Source: Rehmannia glutinosa
Taxonomy: Eukaryota; Streptophyta; Magnoliopsida; Lamiales; Orobanchaceae
Assembly (NCBI GenBank): GCA_016081115.2
Contig: CM071929.1
Location: forward strand, 5,146,001 to 5,210,000
DNA: 64,000 bases
Reading direction: 5' to 3'
The position numbers were made by a program, and so were the translations under genes. This document shows positions 1-9,643 of the stretch, piece after piece. Under the pieces are notes generated by a model, which saw only the letters and a program-made list of their open reading frames with translations, searched no databases and had not been told where the DNA came from. Position 1 is the stretch's first letter. Each line of letters begins with the position of its first letter.

Positions 1-305
1 ACTTCATGAGCCGATTTAATTCCTACAAGATGATCATATTCCAAAATGGTAAGTGAACAATAAATAATATTAAGAGCTTTACCATTTAAGGAGATGCTTT
101 TCTTCTCTTCATCATTGAGCTCTTTGAGGCCTTTGTGTAGTGTGTCCATCATTGGAATGGATTCTTCATTTACGACCGTGTTCCAAATATCGAACCCGCA
201 ACTTTGTAGATAGCATTCCATTCTTTCTTTCCAAAATGTAAAATTTTTGGAATCGAATAGTGGTGGTTTGGTGGTGGAGGCGCCGGTAAGATAGACTTCA
301 TTCAT
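1..305 (-). CDS. Copia element D: N-terminal part of gag (cut by window edge)
   Basis: Reading the minus strand from the ATG at 305-303 gives an open frame of 101 codons to the window edge. The start reads MNEVYLTGAS, followed by a PPLFDSKNFTFW stretch and WKERMECYL. This is the usual opening of plant Ty1/copia gag (capsid) proteins of the UBN2/DUF4219 type. The start codon lies about 55 bp downstream of the primer-binding site at 361-373, which supports this start. Gag forms the virus-like particle that packages element RNA. The rest of gag and pol lie outside the window, so I cannot say whether the element is intact or which Copia lineage it belongs to. Confidence 0.8.
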   Translation of the reverse strand, partial: MNEVYLTGASTTKPPLFDSKNFTFWKERMECYLQSCGFDIWNTVVNEESIPMMDTLHKGLKELNDEEKKSISLNGKALNIIYCSLTILEYDHLVGIKSAHE

Positions 306-360
306 AGCAGGTGATCGTTCCTCTTTACTCGCAATGTGGAACGAGCTTGCCAAAGAGTTT

Positions 361-373
361 GGCTCTGATACCA
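361..373 (-). promoter_or_regulatory. Primer-binding site of Copia element D (initiator tRNA-Met)
   Basis: Read on the minus strand this is TGGTATCAGAGCC, matching the 3' end of plant initiator tRNA-Met. Two bases (374-375) separate it from the LTR that starts at 376. It fixes the element's orientation (minus) and marks the adjacent LTR as the 5' LTR. Confidence 0.85.
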
Positions 374-638
374 CTTGTAAGTCCAAGCGGCTACGATAAT
401 CTAGAGGGGGGGTGAATAGATTATCTCCATCTTTTCGATTATGCCCTCTTTTTCGAAATAATTACGCCAAGATAATAATAAAGGTGTGGGAAGTAAACAA
501 CACGCGTCGATTTAAAGAGGTTCAACCCACCTAGGGCCTAATCCTCTACCACCCCCAAAGATATCAGGGATGGATTTCAAAAAGAAAAAGAATTTTATTA
601 ATTACCACAATTAATACAAATTCAACTTACAACACCTT

Positions 639-849
639 GAAGAGCACCACACTCTTCTTCAACACCACCTTTGGAGATTACCACAATCTCCCTTTGAAGA
701 TCACCACAATCTTCCTTCAACGGCACCTTTGAAGATCACCACAATCTTCAATCTTGAAGAATACCAAATTCTTCAACACCTCAAGAGCACCACACTCTTG
801 AAACACCTATTACCTAGATCACCCAAGTGTATTCTTTCCACAAGAATAC
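639..849 (-). other. Array of seven short hairpins with varying stems and a conserved loop, in the D LTR
   Basis: Seven perfect short inverted repeats follow each other: 639-657 (GAAGAG/CTCTTC), 673-691 (GGAGATT/AATCTCC), 696-714 and 731-749 (GAAGAT/ATCTTC), 756-774 (GAAGAAT/ATTCTTC), 782-800 (CAAGAG/CTCTTG) and 829-849 (GTATTCTT/AAGAATAC). The loops are nearly constant: CACCACA, ACCAC, ACCAA or TCCAC. Stems change on both sides at once, so pairing is kept. They lie between the presumed transcription start and the primer-binding site, so they would be in the 5' leader of the element RNA. The function is unknown. Confidence 0.65.
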
Positions 850-1086
850 TCACAAGGATGTCTTGTGTTGAATGATGACAAAAATCAAGATTACAACTCA
901 ATAATGAATATTACAATTTGAGTGCAAGTGTAATCAAGAAATAAAGCATAGACCTCAAGATGTGAAAGTGAAATACTTAGGCTATAAATACAACAAGAGT
1001 GTTGAATATGAAAGCTTGGAAATTTGCAGATTTCTTGTTGTGTATTTGCTTGTGTTTGTAGTATCTTGTGTCTTCAATTCATTCTC

Positions 1087-1096
1087 TATTTATAGA
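1087..1096 (-). promoter_or_regulatory. Probable TATA box of element D
   Basis: The minus strand reads CTATAAATAG here. Transcription would start about 30 bp further left (near 1055), making 1055-376 the transcribed R-U5 part of the LTR. This is inferred from motif and position only. Confidence 0.45.
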
Positions 1097-1781
1097 GAAG
1101 CTTCACCAACATAGGCTCCCAACATAGGCTCCTCTATCTTCACTTTTGTCTACAAAAAGAAGATCACAAGATGTAGAAATATTGTACAAAATTGAAAAGC
1201 AAATCTTGCTGTCACAGATTGCAACGGTTGGAATTTTTTTGTCAAAAAATAACATAGAGGCGACCAGGTTGCCCTGTTGAAGATTTCGACCGTTTTTAAA
1301 AAATAGTGCGATTCGAGGGTAGGGGTTGCGGGGTCGCCCAGGGTGCGACCGGGTCGGCCCTCCCGGACCGTCCCCTCCCTCTTTTTTCAAGACTGTAAGT
1401 TCTGTTTCGTGTTTCTTATCTTGGTACCGGTCGACCACTTTGGGCGACCGGTCGACCTCCCCTTTTAAATGTTGTCCGATATTTTTCAAAAATAAACTTC
1501 AAGAAATACTCCAAAAAATTAGTAAAAACATTTTAAATCATTTGGGAGTATTTAGACAACATTTATAAACATAATTTTGGTGTAAAAACCAATTTAAACA
1601 AAACCATCAAAAGTGTTGTCCAATTTTTATCAAATTAAAAACTCTAAGAAATACTCCAAAAATTAGTAAAAATATTTTAAATCATTTAGGAGTATTTGGA
1701 CAACATATAAAAACATTGTTTTGGTATAAAATCTTATTAAAACAAAATCATCAAAATCTTGATAAAAACATTTATCTAACA

Positions 1782-2125
1782 CAGGTGACTTTGAGTCAGC
1801 TTCCAATCATTTGATGACTTTTATGTTACTTCAACCTTGAGACTTGGCTGTCTTGAGTTAACTTGACTGATATTTTACTCACCGCATCTCGTTGCACCTT
1901 CAATCGAGTTCCGTCTTTTCTTCTTTGCCATACTCAGCTGCCTCGCAGCGGAGTCTTCCTTCTAGTCTCCAGTTGTCTTCTTACATGTTTAGGCATAGCT
2001 GACTTAACTCAGCTTGACCAGCCCTATCTATTACAGTTCAATTTACAACAAAACGATGGGGTGCCAACTTCCTATTCTAAGTTTTGCATGGCATTCATCA
2101 AAATCTATAAAATAATTTCCCAACA
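1782..2125 (-). repeat. Element A 3' LTR, inner part
   Basis: These 344 bp match the last ~348 bp of A's right LTR (30081-30428) and the same part of both B LTRs. They end TTTCCCAACA next to the polypurine tract. The outer part is separated from this piece by the D insertion and lies outside the window. Confidence 0.8.
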
Positions 2126-2138
2126 ATTTCCCTTTTTG
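2126..2138 (-). promoter_or_regulatory. Polypurine tract of element A
   Basis: The plus strand ATTTCCCTTTTTG is, in sense orientation, a purine run directly upstream of the 3' LTR, the usual plus-strand DNA primer site. The same tract is at 9096-9108 in element B. Confidence 0.7.
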
Positions 2139-2739
2139 ATGATGCCAAAACTTAAAACATCCATACAATTATTTAACAAAGAAAGATACATACAGACAAA
2201 TGTAGAACCACAGAATGTATGTTTAGAATCGAGCTTTTATTGATCATAACATCCTTGTTCTTTACATAGCTGTTTACAGAGTGTATCAGAGCTTAAGTCC
2301 AAAAAAAATGTATCAGAGCTTAAACGGGGCTTAGACTAACCATGTTGTTCTATATCTACTCACGTCTTTAAATTGCATAATTTTATTCAATGTACTGGAA
2401 GACTTACATAAAGTGTATTTACATAGTAAAATACATGAAGGGGTGGACAAAGAACACTTCATCTCCTTCACGCTTCCTTCTTTTATCTTCTTGACTCTCT
2501 GTCATCTTTGACCTTTTCCTTTTCTTCTCATCTTGTTTGCTTCTTTTCTCATACGCCTTCCCGGCGACTTCATCTCTTCTTAGTCTTTCTTGTCTTTCCT
2601 CCCATATCTCCGAGTTTGTCTTTTATTTTCTTCTTCAATTCTCTTCACATACTCAGCATTGTTCTTAGCCACTTGCAGATTGGCTACTTCGTCAAATCCA
2701 ACCCAATAGATCCCTCCTTTCTTGCCTGGATCTATGTAC
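2139..2739. other. Element A 3' untranslated spacer
   Basis: This lies between ORF3 and the polypurine tract of element A and is closely matched by 9109-9640 in element B. It is pyrimidine-rich on the plus strand (CTTC/TCTT runs from about 2440 to 2660). I see no supported gene. Confidence 0.5.
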
Positions 2740-5380
2740 TCAATGTTTTTGGGCGAGTTCAGGTCCGAAACCTCTTCCTCCACCATCGCTTCTTCCTCTC
2801 CGCCTCGGGCGTGTATTATCTTGGGGCCTTCTTTTTCCCGGTGAGTGACTAGCAGAGTGACCAGCAGAGGATGCTGGTGGTTTGTCAGCTGTCGCCTTCT
2901 TCACATAGTGTGAGACCTTTTTCCCAAGACAAATCCCAGGCTTGAGCCATGGACATGTTTGCGAAGTAACCTTGGATGCAAGCGTCTTAAATTCATCAAC
3001 AGATCTTGGCTCAGTTCCGGCATCTGAAATGGCATAGGTGTCTCTGTCTATTGGAATGTCTCCATATTGTTTCAGAATATCCATAACTCGAGCATTCATT
3101 CTTCCTTCCACTTCCTCCATCCCCGCTTCAATCTGTCTTTCTCTTTTCACCATTGGTACAAAGAGTGTTGGAGTGGCGAAATCTTTGGGAGTTTCTTTGG
3201 TAGTATCGTGTGATGACAAGACCTTGTTGGGGTTTTTTTTGCAATCATCAAGGCCACATCTTTCGAGCCTTCCCCCTCAAATGAGACTTCCCTTTCTTCT
3301 CTTTTTTCTTTGCCTCAATTTGTCTTTCCCTTCACATTTACCGCTTCCTCCTTCTCAGTTTCAGATCCCTTCAGCGCCTTTAGGTATTCATCTTCCCCTT
3401 TTTTGGCATCATCAAAGGAGAGAGGAACCCCTGGAAACAAGCTAGCAAGCAAGAAGTCGAGTCTGGCGATAGTTGAGTTCGTCAATCTGCTGCAGAGTAA
3501 GCCGCACGAAACTCGGAGCGAGTGGCGTTGGATTCAATCGCTACCAACTTCATCTCAGCCATGAGGAGACTGAATTTTCGATCCATATTCTCTTCCACAC
3601 GCAGGAGCTCGTTTTTATTATATTCACACAATAGTTTTATCTCTGTAGTATGAGATTCATGCATTTGTTCAATGTGCTCTTGCAATTTTGTCTTTCATCG
3701 GCATTCGCATTCTCGCCGGACCAACAACTTGTTGAACAATGTTCGAAATATCGAGCTTGTTCCACACGCATTGTTTGTTGCTATTGCCACCACTCCGGAT
3801 CCTAACTATGATGCCTCTCAAATCGGTGAGGTTGGCGTCCCTCGTTATCCGGCCTCATGTCCGGCGAGGCCTGGTGCCTCTCCATCCGTTCAATCTCGGC
3901 AAATAGGGCTTTGAACACCTCCCGAACTTTAGATGTTTCTCTCTTTTGGACGGCTGCAGAGTTAAAGTCATAGTTAGCCGAACAATGGTGTCGATGGAAT
4001 GACAGGATCGATCCGTGGAAGCGCTCGCGATCTTTGTCGATTCTTTAGGGAGGTCGTACCTCCAGAGAGAAGCGGAAATGATTCTATGAAAGAGTCATCA
4101 CGTGCAATCGGAATTTGTTCAATTATAAGCGGTGCTCGTGAAGTTCCTTGTGGAGTCGAAACTGCTGCGACTTGGGAGCCCGAGCGGTGGACTGCTGTTT
4201 GTTGGGTCTGTTGTGAAGTCGACCCGACTTGCGAGCCTCATTGTCTCAACAGCCTTCGCGTCGGTCTCAATGGTTTTTCCAAATGAGTTGATGGTCCTCG
4301 GCTTTATCGAAGCATCATCGGACGATGATGAGATTTCCATGGGTGGCTCAACATCAAAGGTGAATGTTTGGCGAGTAGTCTTGAGGTCGACTTACTCGTG
4401 GTTGGAACATCTTCTAAGTCTTTGGGATCGATCACGAGGGGGATGACTCGGCTTCATCGTCTCTTTCCGATCCCGGAAAGGTTACATCAGATTATCCTGG
4501 GAATCGTGAAGAGCACTTATCTCCTTTTTCGATGGATCAATGATAGCAGGAGGGATGTTCTCAGGCTTCGTTTCTCTACCAGGGGAAGTCTCAACCTCCC
4601 GTTGGCCTTCATTACCTCCCCGCAGTCTCAAGCGCAGGCGAGGCCTGGACATCCTTTCGACGGTGTCTCATTGTCTTGGGGTCTTCGAGGTGGCATCCAT
4701 TGGAGTCTCAACTCCATGGATTGCACTTTCATCGCCCAGTATTAACTCCCGGGCGGTTCCTTCCTATGCCTCGACCGCATCAACAGCGTCATTATTACTG
4801 CGGAAGCGGTTGGCACTTCCGTGAGGCAGTCACAACACAATCTCGAGCCTCGTCGTGACAACTTTCTTTGTGTGTATTACGTGGTTGATCCCTCTCCACT
4901 TCGCCTCCTAGATTCATTGTGGAGTCACCGACCTCTCCTCCGACCTTGCTACTGGTGGAGGAGTTTCCCCTCGGTGGCATACCGGTGAGTGACTTGGAGT
5001 GAGGTCACTCGTCTCCGGACTCTCATTTGTTCCCACCGAGTATTCGCCATTGGGGCGGTGGTAAGACACCTTCATTAGGGGTTGGCTTGATTGGGGTCCC
5101 CACACTCCCCGTTTCATCGCGATTCTTAAAACCTTCCTCGAATGAGGTGGGGAAGTGGTGGCGGCAAGAACGGTGGCAATATCCGCACCACTCCCATTGG
5201 GTCTATCTCTAGCCATTTGTGATTTGGAGGACTCTCCTGGTCCCTCCATCATTCTTTGCTCATGAAGGATTCGGACTCTTGCATTGCTTTGCTGCATTTG
5301 CAACTATTCTCGTGGCGAGAACAGGGTCCAGATCCGCATCACTTTCTGATAGGACATCAAGGTGAGGGTGTGTATGATCG
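2740..5380 (-). pseudogene. Element A ORF3, C-terminal two thirds (broken)
   Basis: This is the downstream half of the extra ORF that follows pol in elements A and B. Minus-strand reading segments match between copies. They include a Q/S/P-rich stretch (5303-4914), a charged helix-rich stretch with EHIEQMHESHT (3685-3482) that looks coiled-coil, and a C-terminal segment (3219-2740) ending in an arginine/glycine-rich tail. The frame is interrupted many times. The upstream half of the same ORF lies at 22018-22897, beyond the Gypsy insertion. I do not recognise a catalytic domain, and the function is unknown. SIRE elements are known to carry an 'env-like' ORF in this position, but nothing here proves a membrane protein. 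Confidence 0.5.
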
Positions 5381-5647
5381 GTGGTTGATAAGTGTCTTTT
5401 TATGCATGTTTTATATGTGTATTTGAGTAGAAATTGAGTTATTTTGTTGTTAGTTTCGTTATTTTTGATTGTATATTGTTCATACTCTTTTGTGAGGTGC
5501 TTTTATTGGTGTAGATTGACCATTCGGGGCTAATTTTGGTGAATTTTGGACCATGGATTCATGTCAAAACATACCGGGGGATTTAAGGATGCAAAAACGC
5601 TCAAAATCCCAAGCCAAACGCGTCATTTCGGGGCCTTTTTAGCCGAA

Positions 5648-5826
5648 CACGGCCAGGGGGTGTCGGGCAACACGACCATGTTCAAACAGGGCAAAAAAAC
5701 ACAATTTTTAGGCTTGGACAGCCTCGAACACGGCCTGGCCGTGTTGTACAACATGGCCATGTTAGACCAATTTTCAACAAAATTCAAGCAGCACGGCCAG
5801 GGCGTTTCGGGTGACATGGCCATGTC
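5648..5826 (+). repeat. Three imperfect copies of a 36-bp GC-rich motif in the Gypsy LTR
   Basis: The copies are 5648-5683, 5729-5764 and 5792-5826. Each starts CACGGCC and ends with an ACCATGTT- or GCCATGT-like half. Each contains near-palindromic cores such as CATGGCCATG. They lie well upstream of the TATA motif at 6052, in the presumed U3 region, where tandem promoter elements are common. Confidence 0.55.
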
Positions 5827-6051
5827 CGGGGCACCTTTTTGCAACTTTTCCATGCGAAAATTATGGAAAACTCACCAACCAAGCTTTTTGACAACTTTTG
5901 AGCACATTTACACCTCATTTTGTTGTATTAATTCCTTACTTTCCCACATGATCACATGAAAATAATGATCCCAACAACCCAACTCATAAAGTTGAGCATT
6001 AAACTATCAAAAGATGACATTATTAAGGAATACTTTCTCCAAAATAATGTC

Positions 6052-6058
6052 TATAAAA
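6052..6058 (+). promoter_or_regulatory. Probable TATA box of the Gypsy LTR
   Basis: TATAAAA lies in an AT-rich context 667 bp into the LTR. Transcription would start near 6085. This is inferred from motif and position only. Confidence 0.45.
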
Positions 6059-7168
6059 GCCAAGAGTATGGGTTGAAGGAGATATTCATTCATTCATTAA
6101 TTCACATAGATAAAAATCAGATTTTTGAGATGAGAGTCCATATTTTAGAGAGGAGAAACACATATTGTAGTGAGGAAGAGAGTTAGAAGGCTTGGATCAC
6201 CATGGAGAGGCGCTAAGGCACAAGGATTGAAGATCGCTCGGGGAAGAAGATGAACTCCACCACTTCATCATCATACTTCCAACAGGGGAGTCTTATGTTG
6301 GTTTTGGAAGTTTTAACTTCAAGTATTCATGTTGATTTCGAAAGAAACTTCTTGTTTAATTGTTGTTTTCATTCTCAAATCCATCATGAGTTAAATCGTT
6401 AGTGTTTGAATGTGATGAACCCTAGAACTTATTTGTGATCATTGGTTTGAATGTTTTAATATATTTTCTTATGTTTTTATGCGAGTCACTTATGTTATAC
6501 TTGTTTATTCGAATTGGTATATGCACAATATTGATTTGAAGTTTATTTTTCACCGGGAAATCGAGAGATTCATGGTGAAATAGAACCAACATAAGTGAAA
6601 GGAGTTGCATGCAATCCTAGATATGGGGACGACATAAATCTTCCGGATTAGGATCAAACCTAATATGGGAATTCACAAATCGTTAATGCAATCTTGGGGT
6701 TTTAACTAGAAAGAGATTTCAGTTAATCAACTTGAGGTTAGGAGTTTTTCGCCTTGAGAAAGGGTTTAACTTAATTTAGGAATGCCTACGGTCCATGAAG
6801 CATGAAAATATGTTAAGGGATGGTTAAAACTTAAGGGTTATGGTTGTATTTATTTTGGTAAAATCACAAAGACGTTCTAGAGGGATTCACATTCAAGCAT
6901 ATTTATATCCAACATCTTCCAATCCGAGTGTATTTGATATCTTTCGTGTTCTTAGTTGCCTCTACCACTTTTATTTGCTTTTGTTTTATTTTTATTTTTT
7001 GCAACAAACTATTTGACGAATTTGTAGGCTAGATAATAAAAAGACGGTAATTACTAGTAATCATAGTCCTCGTGGGAATGACACTCGATATTCGCTTAGC
7101 TTTGCTATAAACGATAGGTGCACTTGCCTAGGCCGTTTTTAGGAGTAGCTTCCGAGCCATCAAGTTTT

Positions 7169-7188
7169 TGGCGCTATTGCCGGGGATT
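7169..7188 (+). promoter_or_regulatory. Primer-binding site of the Gypsy element (tRNA-Asp type)
   Basis: TGGCGC followed by ATTGCCGGGGATT, six bases after the LTR end, matches the complement of the plant tRNA-Asp 3' end (TGGCGCCGTTGCCGGGGA) with two changes near the middle. It fixes the plus orientation of the element. Confidence 0.8.
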
Positions 7189-7201
7189 GTGATATTAGGA
7201 T

Positions 7202-7721
7202 TAGGGGCGTCAATTTGTAACACGACACGATAACTCGACACAAATCTAACACGAATTTAGCAGGTACAGGTACAACCCTTAACAGGTTCGGGTCAAAATC
7301 GGGTCGGACACGGATAACACGGAAAATAAACGGGTCGGGTCGGTTCGACCCGCGGGTCGACACGATTGACCTATGCAACTCATTTAATTTTATAGTGATA
7401 TATTATTTTAATATTTTGTGATGTTTTAGTTGGTTATATGATGATGGAAAATTTATTAAATGTATTTTTTTAATAATTTTTAATATTTAATGTATTTTTT
7501 ATTTGTAATTTAAATTTTTTTTTGATTTTTTTTTGTTTTTTTCGTGTCAAGTTTAAATTATACAGGTTTTTCGTGTCGCGTCGGGTTACCCGTGTCATAA
7601 ACGGGTCGTGTATCTTGACACGAATAATTAAACAGGTCGGGTTCGGGTTCGTATCAGACCTGTAATACCTGTGTAAAAACACGACCCGCGAACACGAAAC
7701 ACGACACGATTGACACCCCTA
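7202..7721. mobile_element. hAT-type MITE 1 (520 bp)
   Basis: The terminal inverted repeats are TAGGGGCGTCAA and TTGACACCCCTA. The target duplication ATTAGGAT (8 bp) is perfect at 7194-7201 and 7722-7729. An 8-bp duplication with these termini is characteristic of the hAT superfamily. The interior has many CGTGTCG/ACACGAC words on both arms and no coding capacity. It inserted into the Gypsy leader just after the primer site. Confidence 0.85.
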
Positions 7722-7729
7722 ATTAGGAT

Positions 7730-8132
7730 CACCTTATTTTTATTAGTCTAGTCATTTTTTTTATTTTTCTTTAATTGTTTTTTTTTCTTGTTTGGGCAGA
7801 AGGTGAAACTCGTCGCGGATTAGGAAACTTTACTTGGTAATATTGTGACCAATCCGCGCGACAAACCTCCACAATAAGGTGATGTAGTCAGCTATATGAC
7901 TATAAATAAAGTGCTGATCGGGAGGCAACCCGGTAGTTCGTTGTTTTCTATTTTTTTAAGTAATAGGTTGTTAGGGAGTCACGAGTCAATAATTGGATTT
8001 ATGGTGGGTGTTGGTATCACCTTTATCTTACTTGAGAAAATTTGAGCTTTCACGGTATTCGAGTTTTTGTTGCAAATTCTTATTAGGTATGCATATGCCC
8101 AAGAAGACCCTAGATTGAACAGGTATTTTGCT
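7730..8132 (+). other. Leader remnant of the Gypsy element
   Basis: This continues the Gypsy internal sequence after the MITE, up to an abrupt change at about 8132, where Copia B LTR sequence starts at an internal position. No gag ORF is present. It marks the left side of a deletion of unknown size. Confidence 0.6.
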
Positions 8133-9095
8133 TTGCTACTACTGACCCACTTGCTCAAGCTCCTTGGATTTGATCACGAAGCCCTCCAAAACTTGAGGCG
8201 GTTCGACCTTGAACCTTTCTACAATCCTCCGTGGAATGTAGACCCCTTGATTCTTCAACAATTTCCTCTTCAACTAATTGAAGTTATCTTTCCTTCACAG
8301 GTGAGTGTTGGATTGATTTTCTTTGTAATGTAGGCTTGAGGATTAATCTTGAATGATTTGAGAATATTTTTGGTTACAGATATTGCTTTTCTTGCTCGTA
8401 TTTGTTTTCTGATTGTCAAGGTAACCAACATTATCTCAAATAAATTCCTCAGCCTTTTATAGTGTTCTTTTTGAAAAATTTGCCCGTTGAAGAGATAGGC
8501 TTATTTTCAAAAGACACTTGTGGTCGTTGGCTTGTCTTGTTGCGATCCTTGGAATTGCCACTTCCTCGTATGAATTGTTCTTGACTTTTGAATTTCGACA
8601 TGGTGCAGTCTTCCCATTGGTTTATTCCTTTTGCACGCTTCGGGATCGAGCACTTCAAGAAAGGTAGTATGGAGATATTACTTATTTAAGTAACTTTCTT
8701 GACTTCAGGCAACGGACTCTTTTGATTGTCTTGACTTGATGCATTCTTAACTTCCAGGTGACTTCGAGTCGCCTTCCAATCATTGGATGACTCTTTGTCA
8801 CTTCAACTTGAGACTTGGCTATCTTGAGTTGACTTGATCGATACTTTACTCACCGCATCTCATTTGCACATTGATCGAGTTCGTCTTCTCTTCTTTTGCC
8901 ATACTCAAATTTTGTCTCAAATGAGTCTTCCTTCTAGTCTCGATTGTCTTTTTTGCATGTTTAGGCATAGCCGACTTAACTCACTTGACAGTTGCCCTAT
9001 CTATTACAATGCGTTTACAACAAAAATGGGGTGCCAACTTCCTATTCTAAGTTTTACATGGCATTCATTAAAATCTATAAAATGATTTCCCAACA
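8133..9095 (-). repeat. Element B 3' LTR, truncated
   Basis: It matches B's right LTR from about 20770 to 21735 and ends CCCAACA before the polypurine tract. The terminal TGTAGGTCCC and ~600 bp are missing; the Gypsy leader abuts directly at about 8132. The left target duplication is lost. Confidence 0.8.
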
Positions 9096-9108
9096 ATTTC
9101 CCCTTTTT
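9096..9108 (-). promoter_or_regulatory. Polypurine tract of element B
   Basis: In sense orientation this is a purine run directly before the 3' LTR, identical in placement to the tract of element A at 2126-2138. Confidence 0.7.
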
Positions 9109-9643
9109 GATGATGCCAAAACTTATACATTCAAAATGTAAATAGCAAAGATACATACAGAATCTTTGCGTTCGTTCACGAGAGAATGTATGCGTAGAAT
9201 CAATCCTTTTATTGATCATAACATTATTGTCCTTTACACAACTATTTACAAGGTGTATCGAGCAAACATCTATGTCTACGCAAAAAATAGAGAATTTGAT
9301 TTATTACGAGAAAGACTTACATTAAATGTATTTACATAGTAAGATACATGAAGGGGTGGACAACAACACTTCATCTCCTTCACGCTCCTTCTTTCATCTT
9401 CTTGACTCGCCATCTTCTCGATCTTCTTCTCTTTTTCTCATCTTCACCGCCTTCTTCTTCTTTTCATACGCCTTCCGGCAGCTTCATCTCTTCTTAGTCT
9501 CTCTTGTCTCTCCTCCCATAGCTGAGTTTGTCTTTTATTTTCTTCTTCAATTCTTTTCACATACTCAAAGATTGTTCTTAGCCACTTGCAGATTGGCTAC
9601 TTCGTCAAAACCACCAAAGAGATCTCTCCTTTCTTGCCTGGAT

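Larger units (their letters stand above)
376..1781 (-). repeat. 5' LTR of Copia element D
   Basis: On the plus strand the LTR runs from TGTAAGTCC to ATCTAACA, so in sense orientation it starts TGTTAGATAAATG and ends CA; length 1406 bp. Immediately right of it the sequence continues as the LTR of element A (CAGGTGACTT...). That position matches 30081 in A's intact right LTR, so D inserted into A. The expected 5-bp target duplication is CAGGT (1782-1786), but its partner lies outside the window. A plausible TATA element on the minus strand and a hairpin array (639-849) lie inside. Confidence 0.8.
5386..7162 (+). repeat. 5' LTR of the Gypsy element
   Basis: The LTR is 1777 bp, TGATAAG...CCATCA. 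Its last part (6884-7162) is repeated with few changes at 21736-22012, which identifies both as LTR copies. It holds a TATA motif at 6052-6058 and a triplicated GC-rich motif at 5648-5826. The open reading frames across it show no protein family features, so I treat them as chance. Confidence 0.85.

Noticed and set aside
639..849. A CRISPR-like array (regular short repeats)
   Set aside because: Spacers are irregular and the repeats are themselves hairpins with changing stems, within a plant LTR.
1103..1568. Frames on both strands in the D LTR
   Set aside because: They lie within the LTR, with no domain features, and overlap the presumed promoter.
2508..2852. Plus-strand frames over 2500-5300 and 9300-12900
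   Set aside because: These are opposite-strand shadows of the minus-strand ORF3 of elements A and B; the serine/leucine-rich content reflects the complementary strand.
5546..5959. 137-codon plus-strand frame in the Gypsy LTR
   Set aside because: It lies wholly inside an LTR upstream of its TATA motif, overlaps the triplicated motif and shows no protein family features.
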